Below are positions 1-5,261 of a stretch of 7,401 nt of DNA, piece by piece. The position numbers were made by a program, and so were the translations under genes. The notes below the pieces were generated by a model. That model did not search any database and was not told where the DNA came from. It was given only the letters and a program-made list of their open reading frames with translations. This DNA is from Bacteroidales bacterium (GTDB taxonomy: Bacteria; Bacteroidota; Bacteroidia; Bacteroidales; WCHB1-69): the NCBI GenBank assembly GCA_012519525.1, contig JAAYQB010000131.1, forward strand, positions 1 through 7,401, written 5' to 3'. Numbering within the stretch: the first letter of the stretch is position 1; each line of letters begins with the position of its first letter.

Positions 1-100
1 CTTTGGCGTTAAAGGCGTAAAACCCCTCTAAATCTCCCCCAAGGGGGAGACTTTGTTTTACAGCGTATTGCGAGTTTATTGCGTTGTAGGTTAAGTGCAT
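1..100 (-). CDS. Possible N-terminal fragment of a divergent gene, cut by window edge; may be spurious
   Basis: On the minus strand an ATG at 100-98 opens a frame with no stop to position 1 (33 codons). It begins MHLTYNAINSQYAVKQ and continues with SLPLGGDLEGF. A perfect TAnnTTTG -7 box (TACCTTTG, 130-123) sits at a sensible distance upstream, and the bases before the ATG are A-rich, as is common for Bacteroidetes starts. Against it, the frame runs through a perfect C-rich/G-rich hairpin (33-50) of the kind scattered in Bacteroidetes intergenic DNA. In addition, 33 open codons are not significant in AT-rich DNA, and the protein piece shows no recognisable domain or signal peptide. It is either a real gene start carrying a palindromic element or an accidental frame in a repeat. 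No function is proposed. Confidence 0.2.
   Translation of the reverse strand, partial: MHLTYNAINSQYAVKQSLPLGGDLEGFYAFNAK
33..50. repeat. Perfect C-rich/G-rich hairpin
   Basis: TCTCCCCC (33-40) and GGGGGAGA (43-50) are perfect 8-base arms around a 2-base AA centre; in a folded strand the innermost pair would open to form the loop. Together with the flanking CCCCTCTAAA and CTTTG it resembles a short palindromic repeat that I recall as frequent between genes in Bacteroidetes. It could act as a transcription terminator in either direction or be a selfish REP-like element. Copy number cannot be judged from one window. Confidence 0.6.
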
Positions 101-122
101 TTTTTTAAGTTATTTCGTTTTG

Positions 123-130
123 CAAAGGTA
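123..130 (-). promoter_or_regulatory. Possible minus-strand -7 box (TAnnTTTG)
   Basis: Read on the minus strand, 130-123 is TACCTTTG followed by CA, a perfect match to the Bacteroidetes -7 consensus. Transcription would start near 116 and reach the ATG at 100 after a leader of about 16 bases. No TTTG is seen about 20 bases further upstream (near 150-155), so the -33 half is missing. The palindrome at 156-165 lies just beyond that point and could be an operator, but this is speculation. Confidence 0.3.
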
Positions 131-191
131 TACTTTTATTTCTTTACTTTTTTCCTTCAGCTGAAAAAATAAATATTTACCCCACTTTTAT

Positions 192-254
192 TTTTTTACC
201 GCAGAGTTCCCAAAGGATTCCCAAAGGTCGCAGAGTTTCTTTGCGGTTAAAAAG
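192..254. repeat. Nested direct and inverted repeat element
   Basis: An outer inverted repeat pairs TTTTTTACCGCA (192-203) with TGCGGTTAAAAAG (242-254), with one extra base. Inside it, TTCCCAAAGG occurs twice in tandem (207-216 and 218-227, period 11), and CGCAGAGTT occurs at 200-208 and 229-237. The ordered nesting suggests a small interspersed repeat unit rather than random low complexity. There is no coding capacity. Confidence 0.5.
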
Positions 255-297
255 AATGAACAATTACGAATGAACAATTAAAAATTACGAATTACGA
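254..297. repeat. Short AT-rich tandem repeats
   Basis: GAATGAACAATTA occurs at 254-266 and 268-280 (period 14). It is followed by AATTACGA at 283-290 and 290-297, sharing one base. This is simple tandem repetition typical of replication slippage in non-coding DNA. No function can be inferred. Confidence 0.6.
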
Positions 298-300
298 ACT

Positions 301-328
301 GACGCTTCGAGAGCCTCAGCGTCCGAAG
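301..328. repeat. Imperfect hairpin with alternative pairing
   Basis: GACGCT (301-306) pairs with AGCGTC (318-323). The stem continues as GAG (309-311) with CTC (315-317) after a 2-base bulge, leaving a 3-base loop. An alternative pairing joins CTTCG (305-309) to CGAAG (324-328). It is more GC-rich than its surroundings. It has no U-tract immediately after it, so it is not a classical intrinsic terminator. Confidence 0.45.
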
Positions 329-381
329 TTACTATAACGTAATAAAACAATAACAAACTGAAAATCAAACAATTTCAAACT

Positions 382-461
382 CCCTCCCCATTTATTCGTA
401 AAGCTATTTAAATTTTACATTAAGGTACTCATGCTTTTCGCTTCGCTTCAAGTGGGGAGGG
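382..461. repeat. Long-spaced inverted repeat with G/C-run arms
   Basis: CCCTCCCCA (382-390) and TGGGGAGGG (453-461) are perfect 9-base inverted arms 62 bases apart. Within the spacer, CGTAAAGC (397-404) nearly pairs with GCTTTTCG (433-440; 7 of 8 positions), so the unit could fold as a two-tier stem. Compact versions of such C-run/G-run palindromes are, from memory, common in Bacteroidetes spacers, and here the arms look pushed apart by AT-rich DNA. Confidence 0.45.
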
Positions 462-472
462 CTGGGGTGGGG
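454..472 (+). other. Potential G-quadruplex motif
   Basis: The plus strand reads GGGGAGGGCTGGGGTGGGG: four runs of at least three G separated by loops of 1, 2 and 1 bases. This is a near-ideal intramolecular G-quadruplex pattern. Two further G4 runs (514-517 and 519-522) follow about 40 bases on. Part of the G tract also forms the right arm of the inverted repeat with 382-390, so duplex hairpin and quadruplex would compete. The motif lies about 290 bases before secA and upstream of its predicted promoter, so it is probably not in the secA transcript. Confidence 0.5.
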
Positions 473-552
473 TAGATAAGTGAACAACGCTGTTAACTTG
501 CAACACGCTGTCAGGGGTGGGGTGATGAGTGAGCAACGCAATCAACTTGCAA
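464..552. repeat. Imperfect tandem duplication of about 40 bases
   Basis: Copy one (464-503) and copy two (514-552) share GGGGTGGGGT at the left, TGA[A/G]CAACGC in the middle and AACTTGCAA or CAACTTGCAA at the right, with one single-base gap. The unit-to-unit offset is 49-50 bases. Divergence between copies shows this is not a very recent event. No reading frame is preserved across the copies. Confidence 0.55.
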
Positions 553-626
553 TATAACATTGAAGAGTGGAGCACGAGTAAAAATATACAATCAAAACAT
601 ACGTTTGAATATCAGTTGGTTAATAA

Positions 627-659
627 AACCGAACGGACTAATTTCGGGTTGATTCGGTT
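627..659. repeat. Inverted repeat AACCGAA/TTCGGTT
   Basis: AACCGAA (627-633) and TTCGGTT (653-659) are perfect 7-base arms with a 19-base spacer. TTTCGGGTT (642-650) offers an alternative partner with a bulge, so two mutually exclusive hairpins are possible. GGTTAATA also repeats directly at 618-625 and 656-663. The element lies upstream of the predicted secA promoter, so an attenuator role for secA is unlikely. It could be a binding site or a remnant terminator. Confidence 0.4.
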
Positions 660-660
660 A

Positions 661-700
661 ATAGTGTAAAAAAAATGAAAATAGTGCTTAAAAAATGATT
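661..700. repeat. 20-base direct repeat before secA promoter
   Basis: Positions 661-680 and 681-700 both begin ATAGTG and continue into an A-run followed by ATGA; 15 of the first 18 positions match. The pair ends just before the predicted -33 element of secA. The spacing is about two helical turns, which would suit a tandem activator site, but simple AT-rich slippage explains it equally well. Confidence 0.3.
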
Positions 701-707
701 ATTTTTG

Positions 708-738
708 TTGATGAACATAAAATAAGATTATATATTTG
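708..738 (+). promoter_or_regulatory. Predicted secA promoter (Bacteroidetes -33/-7)
   Basis: TATATTTG (731-738) matches the TAnnTTTG -7 consensus exactly, and TTG (708-710) lies 20 bases upstream, the usual spacing for the Bacteroidetes primary sigma factor. Transcription would begin near 744, leaving a short A/T-rich leader of about 16 bases. No Shine-Dalgarno sequence precedes the secA ATG, which is normal in this phylum. An overlapping TATTTTTG (700-707) is a weaker alternative. Confidence 0.6.
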
Positions 739-760
739 TAAATCGTTGAAATAAAATAAT

Positions 761-3700
761 ATGGCAAAGTGGCTGCAAAAATTATTTGGAACAAAATCCG
801 AAAAAGACATCAAACAATTAACCCCTTATATTAATAAGATACAAGAAGTCTACCCTGAAATAGAAAAATTGTCCAACGATGAGTTGAGAGCAAAAACACA
901 TCAATTCAAACAGCAAATTCATGAGGCAATAAAAGAGGATAAAGAACGCATACAAGAGATTAAAGATAGTTTAGAACGCCGGTTCGATATGGCGATACAA
1001 GAAAAAGAGAAACTTTATGCCGAAATAGAAAGTTTGGAAGATGCTATTTATCAGCAAACAAGTGAAGTTTTACTCGAAATTCTTCCGGAAGCCTTTTCGG
1101 TTATAAAAGAAACGGCACGTCGGTTCAAAGAAAACAAAGAGGTGGAAGTTACAGCTTCCGATTTCGACCGCGATTTGGCAACTACTTTCGACAGCATTAA
1201 TATTAAAGGCGATAAAGCTGTCTATCAAAACACTTGGATGGCAGGAGGCACTGAAATTGTTTGGGATATGTGTCATTACGATGTGCAATTGATAGGAGGT
1301 ATTGTATTGCATCAAGGAAAAATTGCTGAAATGGCTACGGGAGAAGGAAAAACTTTAGTGGCTACCTTACCTGTTTACTTAAATGCTTTAACGGGCGAAG
1401 GAGTACATGTGGTTACCGTTAACGATTATTTGGCAAAACGTGACTCCGAATGGATGGGAATGCTTTATCAGTTTCATGGCTTAAAAGTAGACTGTATTGA
1501 TAAACACGAACCTAACTCAAATGAGAGACGCGATGCTTATTTAGCCGATATTACTTTCGGTACCAACAACGAATTCGGATTCGACTATTTAAGAGACAAT
1601 ATGGCACGCAATGTTACAGAGTTAGTTCAACGAAGACATAATTATGCCATTGTCGACGAGGTAGACTCCGTATTGATTGACGATGCTCGAACGCCGTTAA
1701 TTATTTCAGGACCAACACCGCGAGGAGAACAACAAGATTTTGATAAATATAAACCCATAGTAGAAAAGTTGTACAATGCACAACGACAGTTAGTAACAAA
1801 TTTGCTTTCGGAAGCAAGACGTTTGCTCAACGATAGTACAAATCCTAAAAATGAAGAAGAAGGAGCAAAATTATTACTGCGTGCACATAGAGGAATGCCT
1901 AAAAACAAGGCACTTATTAAGATGTTAAGCGAACCCGGCATGAAGCAATTGCTTTTAAAAACGGAAAGTTTTTATATGGCAGAACAAAATAAAAACATGC
2001 CCATTATTGACGATGAATTGTATTTTGTTATAGAAGAAAAACTAAATTCGGTTGATATCAAAGATAAAGGTATTGATTTGGTGGCAAGTAATGCAGAAGA
2101 AGCCAAGTTTTTTATTATTCCTGATGTTGGAAGCGAAATAGCGGAATTGGAAAAATCGAATCTTTCTTCGGAAGAAAAAATAGAGAAAAAAAATGAAATA
2201 TACCGCAATTTTTCCATTGCATCGGAACGTATTCATACCATTCAACAATTATTGAAAGCATATACTATGTTCGAAAAAGATGTCGAATACGTGGTGTTGG
2301 ATAATAAAATTAAAATTGTTGACGAGCAAACGGGACGTATTATGGAAGGACGTCGCTATAGCGATGGACTGCACCAAGCAATAGAAGCAAAAGAGAACGT
2401 AAAAGTAGAAGCTGCTACGCAAACGTATGCTACCATTACTTTACAGAATTATTTTCGTATGTATCGTAAATTGGCGGGGATGACGGGAACCGCTGAAACG
2501 GAAGCCGGCGAGTTTTGGAATATTTACAAATTAGACGTTGTTACCATTCCAACCAATCGACCGGTAATCAGAGAAGATAGAGAAGACCTTGTTTATAGAA
2601 CCAAAAGAGAAAAATATTCCGCTATTGTCAATGAAATATTGGATTTAAACGAACAAGGTAGACCCGTATTGGTGGGGACTACTTCTGTCGAAATATCGGA
2701 ACTTTTATCTAAAATATTAACAACGAGAAGAATAAAACACAATGTCTTAAATGCGAAGCTGCATAAAAAAGAAGCCGATATCGTTGCTGAAGCAGGGCAA
2801 TTGAGGGCTGTAACCATAGCAACCAATATGGCCGGACGTGGAACGGACATAAAATTAACGCCTGAAGTAAAAGAATTGGGCGGATTGGCGATTATCGGTA
2901 CCGAACGACACGATTCTCGTCGTGTAGACAGGCAGTTGCGTGGACGAGCCGGACGTCAAGGAGATGTCGGAAGTTCCCAATTTTTCGTTTCATTGGAAGA
3001 TGATTTGATGCGTTTGTTTGCTTCCGACCGCATTGCCAAAGTAATGGATCGTCTCGGATTTAAAGAAGGAGAAGTCATTCAGCATAATATGATTACAAAT
3101 TCTATCGAACGCGCTCAAAAGAAAGTCGAAGAAAATAACTTCGGCATTCGTAAGCGTTTGTTGGAATATGATGACGTAATGAACAAACAAAGAGAAAGCA
3201 TTTATAAAAAAAGAAGAAATGCTCTTTATGGCGATCGCTTGGAATTGGATATATCGGAAATGTTTAACAATATTTGCTCTTTTATAGCGTCTAACTATCA
3301 AGAAGATAGAGATTTTGAAGGATTTCAATATGCCGTAATTTCTGTTTTAGGATGTGAAAGTCCTGTGGATGAGAAGCAGTTTTATCAAGAGAAAACAGAA
3401 GATATAGCAACACAGCTTTATGATAGTGCGTATTTTAGCTACAAAGACCGCATCCTTAAGATGTCGGAAAAAGCAATGCCCATTGTACAGTCGGTGTTCG
3501 AAAGAGAAGGACATCGTTACGAAAACATTGCAATTCCTATTACAGACGGGAAAAAAACAATGCAGATAATAGCTAATTTACAGCGATGTGTAGATAATGG
3601 AGCACGCGAATTAGCATTAACGATAGAAAAAAACTTGACACTTGCTATTATTGACGATGCATGGAAAGAACACTTACGTGAAATGGACGACTTAAAACAG

Positions 3701-4042
3701 TCGGTGCAAACCGCTTCTTATGAGCAAAAAGATCCGCTTTTAATTTATAAATTTGAATCTTATGAGTTGTTCTCACGCATGCTGACGGGAGTATATAAAG
3801 ATATCGTTTCTTTCTTAAATAATGGAAGAATTCCTATTTTAGAATCTCAAAATGTGCAAGAAGCCCGACTTCCGGTAAGCGATCAGGCTAAATTAAAAAC
3901 AGGAAGAGAAGAAGTTTCTGCTCAAAGTACTTCGCAACCTCAAGTAACGCAACCCGTTAAAGTGGAAAAGAAAGTGGGAAGAAATGAGCCATGTCCTTGC
4001 GGAAGCGGAAAAAAATATAAAAATTGTCATGGAAGAGTTTAA
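761..4042 (+). CDS. secA: Preprotein translocase ATPase SecA
   Basis: SecA is the cytoplasmic motor that couples ATP hydrolysis to pushing unfolded preproteins through SecYEG. Visible in order: Walker A ATGEGKT (192-198), Walker B DEVD (299-302), TPLIISGP (311-318) leading into the preprotein cross-linking domain, the second helicase half with TNMAGRGTDIKL (from 688) and GRAGRQGD (728-735, arginine finger), and a helical-wing/scaffold segment with WKEHL (968-972). The C-terminus carries a zinc-binding tail, C1078-x-C1080-x8-C1089-H1090. At 1093 aa it is about 190 residues longer than E. coli SecA. The Walker A lysine is K197 against K108 in E. coli, so about 90 residues are added at the N-terminus. 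About 190 residues separate P318 from the strand restarting at V508, which shows a second expansion. Both are usual in Bacteroidetes SecA. The start MAKWLQKLFG is chosen because it matches the family N-terminus and sits 22 bases after the -7 box. No SecM-like leader gene is present. The frame is intact and all motifs are present. Confidence 0.98.
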   Translation: MAKWLQKLFGTKSEKDIKQLTPYINKIQEVYPEIEKLSNDELRAKTHQFKQQIHEAIKEDKERIQEIKDSLERRFDMAIQEKEKLYAEIESLEDAIYQQTSEVLLEILPEAFSVIKETARRFKENKEVEVTASDFDRDLATTFDSINIKGDKAVYQNTWMAGGTEIVWDMCHYDVQLIGGIVLHQGKIAEMATGEGKTLVATLPVYLNALTGEGVHVVTVNDYLAKRDSEWMGMLYQFHGLKVDCIDKHEPNSNERRDAYLADITFGTNNEFGFDYLRDNMARNVTELVQRRHNYAIVDEVDSVLIDDARTPLIISGPTPRGEQQDFDKYKPIVEKLYNAQRQLVTNLLSEARRLLNDSTNPKNEEEGAKLLLRAHRGMPKNKALIKMLSEPGMKQLLLKTESFYMAEQNKNMPIIDDELYFVIEEKLNSVDIKDKGIDLVASNAEEAKFFIIPDVGSEIAELEKSNLSSEEKIEKKNEIYRNFSIASERIHTIQQLLKAYTMFEKDVEYVVLDNKIKIVDEQTGRIMEGRRYSDGLHQAIEAKENVKVEAATQTYATITLQNYFRMYRKLAGMTGTAETEAGEFWNIYKLDVVTIPTNRPVIREDREDLVYRTKREKYSAIVNEILDLNEQGRPVLVGTTSVEISELLSKILTTRRIKHNVLNAKLHKKEADIVAEAGQLRAVTIATNMAGRGTDIKLTPEVKELGGLAIIGTERHDSRRVDRQLRGRAGRQGDVGSSQFFVSLEDDLMRLFASDRIAKVMDRLGFKEGEVIQHNMITNSIERAQKKVEENNFGIRKRLLEYDDVMNKQRESIYKKRRNALYGDRLELDISEMFNNICSFIASNYQEDRDFEGFQYAVISVLGCESPVDEKQFYQEKTEDIATQLYDSAYFSYKDRILKMSEKAMPIVQSVFEREGHRYENIAIPITDGKKTMQIIANLQRCVDNGARELALTIEKNLTLAIIDDAWKEHLREMDDLKQSVQTASYEQKDPLLIYKFESYELFSRMLTGVYKDIVSFLNNGRIPILESQNVQEARLPVSDQAKLKTGREEVSAQSTSQPQVTQPVKVEKKVGRNEPCPCGSGKKYKNCHGRV

Positions 4043-4095
4043 TGCTCTATAAAACGAACATGCCAAATTAAATATAAGTAGATGATTATAAAGAA

Positions 4096-4140
4096 TTTTC
4101 CATACGATTTTCAATTAAAAAAATTATGAACGTATGAAAA
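4096..4140 (+). promoter_or_regulatory. Inverted repeat enclosing the glycosyltransferase start codon
   Basis: CATACG (4101-4106) pairs perfectly with CGTATG (4131-4136), and flanking TTTT (4096-4099) can pair with AAAA (4137-4140) across one bulged C. The 24-base A/T-rich loop includes AATT-A5-AATT. The right arm contains the ATG of the downstream gene (4134-4136), so in mRNA the start codon would sit inside the stem. The stem is AT-rich and its stability is doubtful. No TAnnTTTG promoter and no G/C-rich terminator are seen in 4043-4133, which suits read-through from secA. Confidence 0.35.
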
Positions 4141-5249
4141 AAAAAGCGGTTCTTTCAGTAAGCAATGATTTATATACCGACCCAAGAGTAGATAAAGTAT
4201 GTCATACTTTAGATTCAATAGGTTATGAAGTGCTGTTGGTAGGACGAAAGTACCGTAATTCACCTGCTTTAACCCCTAGAATATATCCGACGAAACGACT
4301 GCATTTGTTTTTTAGAAAAGGAGCATTGTTTTATGCGGAAATGAATATTCGTTTGTTCTTTTTTCTTTTATTTACTCGTTGTGATGTATTTGTAGCGAAC
4401 GATTTAGATACATTACTTCCTAATGTTTTGGCGAGTAAAATACGTCGAAAAAAAATAGTGTACGACAGCCATGAATATTTTTTAGGATTGGACTCAATAG
4501 CCGATAAACCTTTCGTAAAAAAAACGTGGACGATAATCGAAAAATATTGTTTTCCTAAATTAAAACATGTGATTACGGTTTCTCAATCTATTGCAAATCA
4601 GTATGAAAAAGAATACGGACTGAAAGTAAATGTAGTGAGAAATATCCCTATATCGCATCAGCCCGAATTAAAAGAAACCAAACAATCTTTGCAATTGCCG
4701 GAAGATAAAACAATTATCATTTTACAAGGAAATGCAATTCATCGGAATAGAGGGGGCGAAGAACTAATAGAAGCAATGCCGTTGATTGAGAATGCAGTGC
4801 TGATTGTCGTTGGTAGCGGAGATATTATCCCTTTTCTAAAACAAAGAACAATGGAATTATCCCTGCAAGATAAAATTGTTTTTATTGATAGACAAAGTCC
4901 TGAAAAATTGTTTCATTATACCTATTTCGCAGATATTGGAATAGCTTTTGATAAAAATGTGAGTCTCAATCATTATTTTAGTCTTCCGAATAAAATATTC
5001 GATTATATAAAAGCAACAACTCCTTATTTATGTAGTAATTTGCCGGAAAGGAAGTATATAACTGAAAAATATGAAGTTGGAATTGTATTGGACGAAATTA
5101 CTCCGGTAGCTATAGCTAATGCCGTACGGCATTTAATGGATGATGAAAAATTATATAACCGGTTAAAAGAAAATTGTAAGCAAGCTGCTACCGAATTGAC
5201 TTGGGAAAACGAAGAAAAAGTATTGAAAAATATTTATCTTAATTTATAA
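4134..5249 (+). CDS. Glycosyltransferase, GT-B fold (GT4-like)
   Basis: The 371-aa protein has the two-domain layout of nucleotide-sugar-dependent glycosyltransferases. The N-terminal acceptor domain begins VSNDLYTDPRVDKVCHTL (8-25), a common opening for these enzymes, and contains YDSHEYF (110-116). The C-terminal donor domain shows GSGD (227-230) and SLPNKIFDYIKA (283-294), followed by LPE (303-305). That PNKxFDY stretch replaces the classical GT4 E-x7-E motif, with Asp290 at the place of the second Glu. This variant is, to my knowledge, common in Bacteroidetes surface-glycan enzymes. There is no signal peptide. A hydrophobic run near residues 74-80 (LFFFLLF) looks like a core strand or a membrane-association patch. 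Sugar donor and acceptor cannot be read from sequence; a role in lipopolysaccharide, capsule or protein O-glycan assembly is inferred. It lies 91 bases after secA on the same strand, probably co-transcribed, and away from any glycan gene cluster. An A9 run (4137-4145) directly follows the ATG. No Shine-Dalgarno sequence is evident. Confidence 0.85.
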   Translation: MKKKAVLSVSNDLYTDPRVDKVCHTLDSIGYEVLLVGRKYRNSPALTPRIYPTKRLHLFFRKGALFYAEMNIRLFFFLLFTRCDVFVANDLDTLLPNVLASKIRRKKIVYDSHEYFLGLDSIADKPFVKKTWTIIEKYCFPKLKHVITVSQSIANQYEKEYGLKVNVVRNIPISHQPELKETKQSLQLPEDKTIIILQGNAIHRNRGGEELIEAMPLIENAVLIVVGSGDIIPFLKQRTMELSLQDKIVFIDRQSPEKLFHYTYFADIGIAFDKNVSLNHYFSLPNKIFDYIKATTPYLCSNLPERKYITEKYEVGIVLDEITPVAIANAVRHLMDDEKLYNRLKENCKQAATELTWENEEKVLKNIYLNL

Positions 5250-5261
5250 ACTTGCAAGTTT
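5248..5261. terminator. Perfect 14-base palindrome between convergent stops, possible weak bidirectional terminator
   Basis: AAACTTGCAAGTTT is perfectly self-complementary. It overlaps the last bases of the glycosyltransferase TAA (5247-5249) and the first base of the complement of the proS stop (5261-5263). As RNA it would give a 5-base stem with a TGCA loop on either strand, starting with A's and ending in U's. The symmetry and position suggest a shared terminator, but the stem is short and AT-rich and the U-tract is only three bases. A protein-binding site is an alternative. Confidence 0.3.

Larger units (their letters stand above)
101..760. other. Repeat-rich intergenic spacer upstream of secA
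   Basis: All three plus-strand frames are closed within the first 30 bases, and I find no convincing ORF, tRNA or structured riboswitch here. The stretch is a patchwork of AT-rich DNA, short direct and inverted repeats (detailed separately) and two G-rich patches. A perfect 10-base palindrome TTCAGCTGAA lies at 156-165. TAnnTTTG matches on the plus strand occur at 600-607 (TACGTTTG), 700-707 (TATTTTTG) and 731-738 (TATATTTG). Only the last has a well-placed upstream element and is near a start codon. The whole is best read as non-coding spacer between secA and whatever lies to the left. Confidence 0.7.

Noticed and set aside
101..560. CRISPR array or mobile element remnant
   Set aside because: Repeats here are short, differ in sequence and are not regularly spaced with unique spacers; no transposase or integrase fragment and no target-site duplication can be recognised.
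600..607. TACGTTTG as the secA promoter
   Set aside because: It matches the -7 consensus but has no TTTG about 20 bases upstream and lies over 150 bases from the secA start, whereas 731-738 fits better on both counts.
640..760. SecM-like arrest peptide or leader upstream of secA
   Set aside because: No open frame of useful length lies between the predicted promoter and the secA ATG, and the leader is only about 16 bases.
1070..3328. Several minus-strand frames of 68-112 aa inside secA
   Set aside because: All are antisense to a strongly conserved coding sequence and have no recognisable domain or promoter.
4137..4145. A9 run after the glycosyltransferase ATG as a phase-variation switch
   Set aside because: Nine A's encoding Lys-Lys-Lys are ordinary in an AT-rich genome where Met-Lys-Lys starts are common; the lipoprotein gene has a similar A7. 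Nothing shows length variation.
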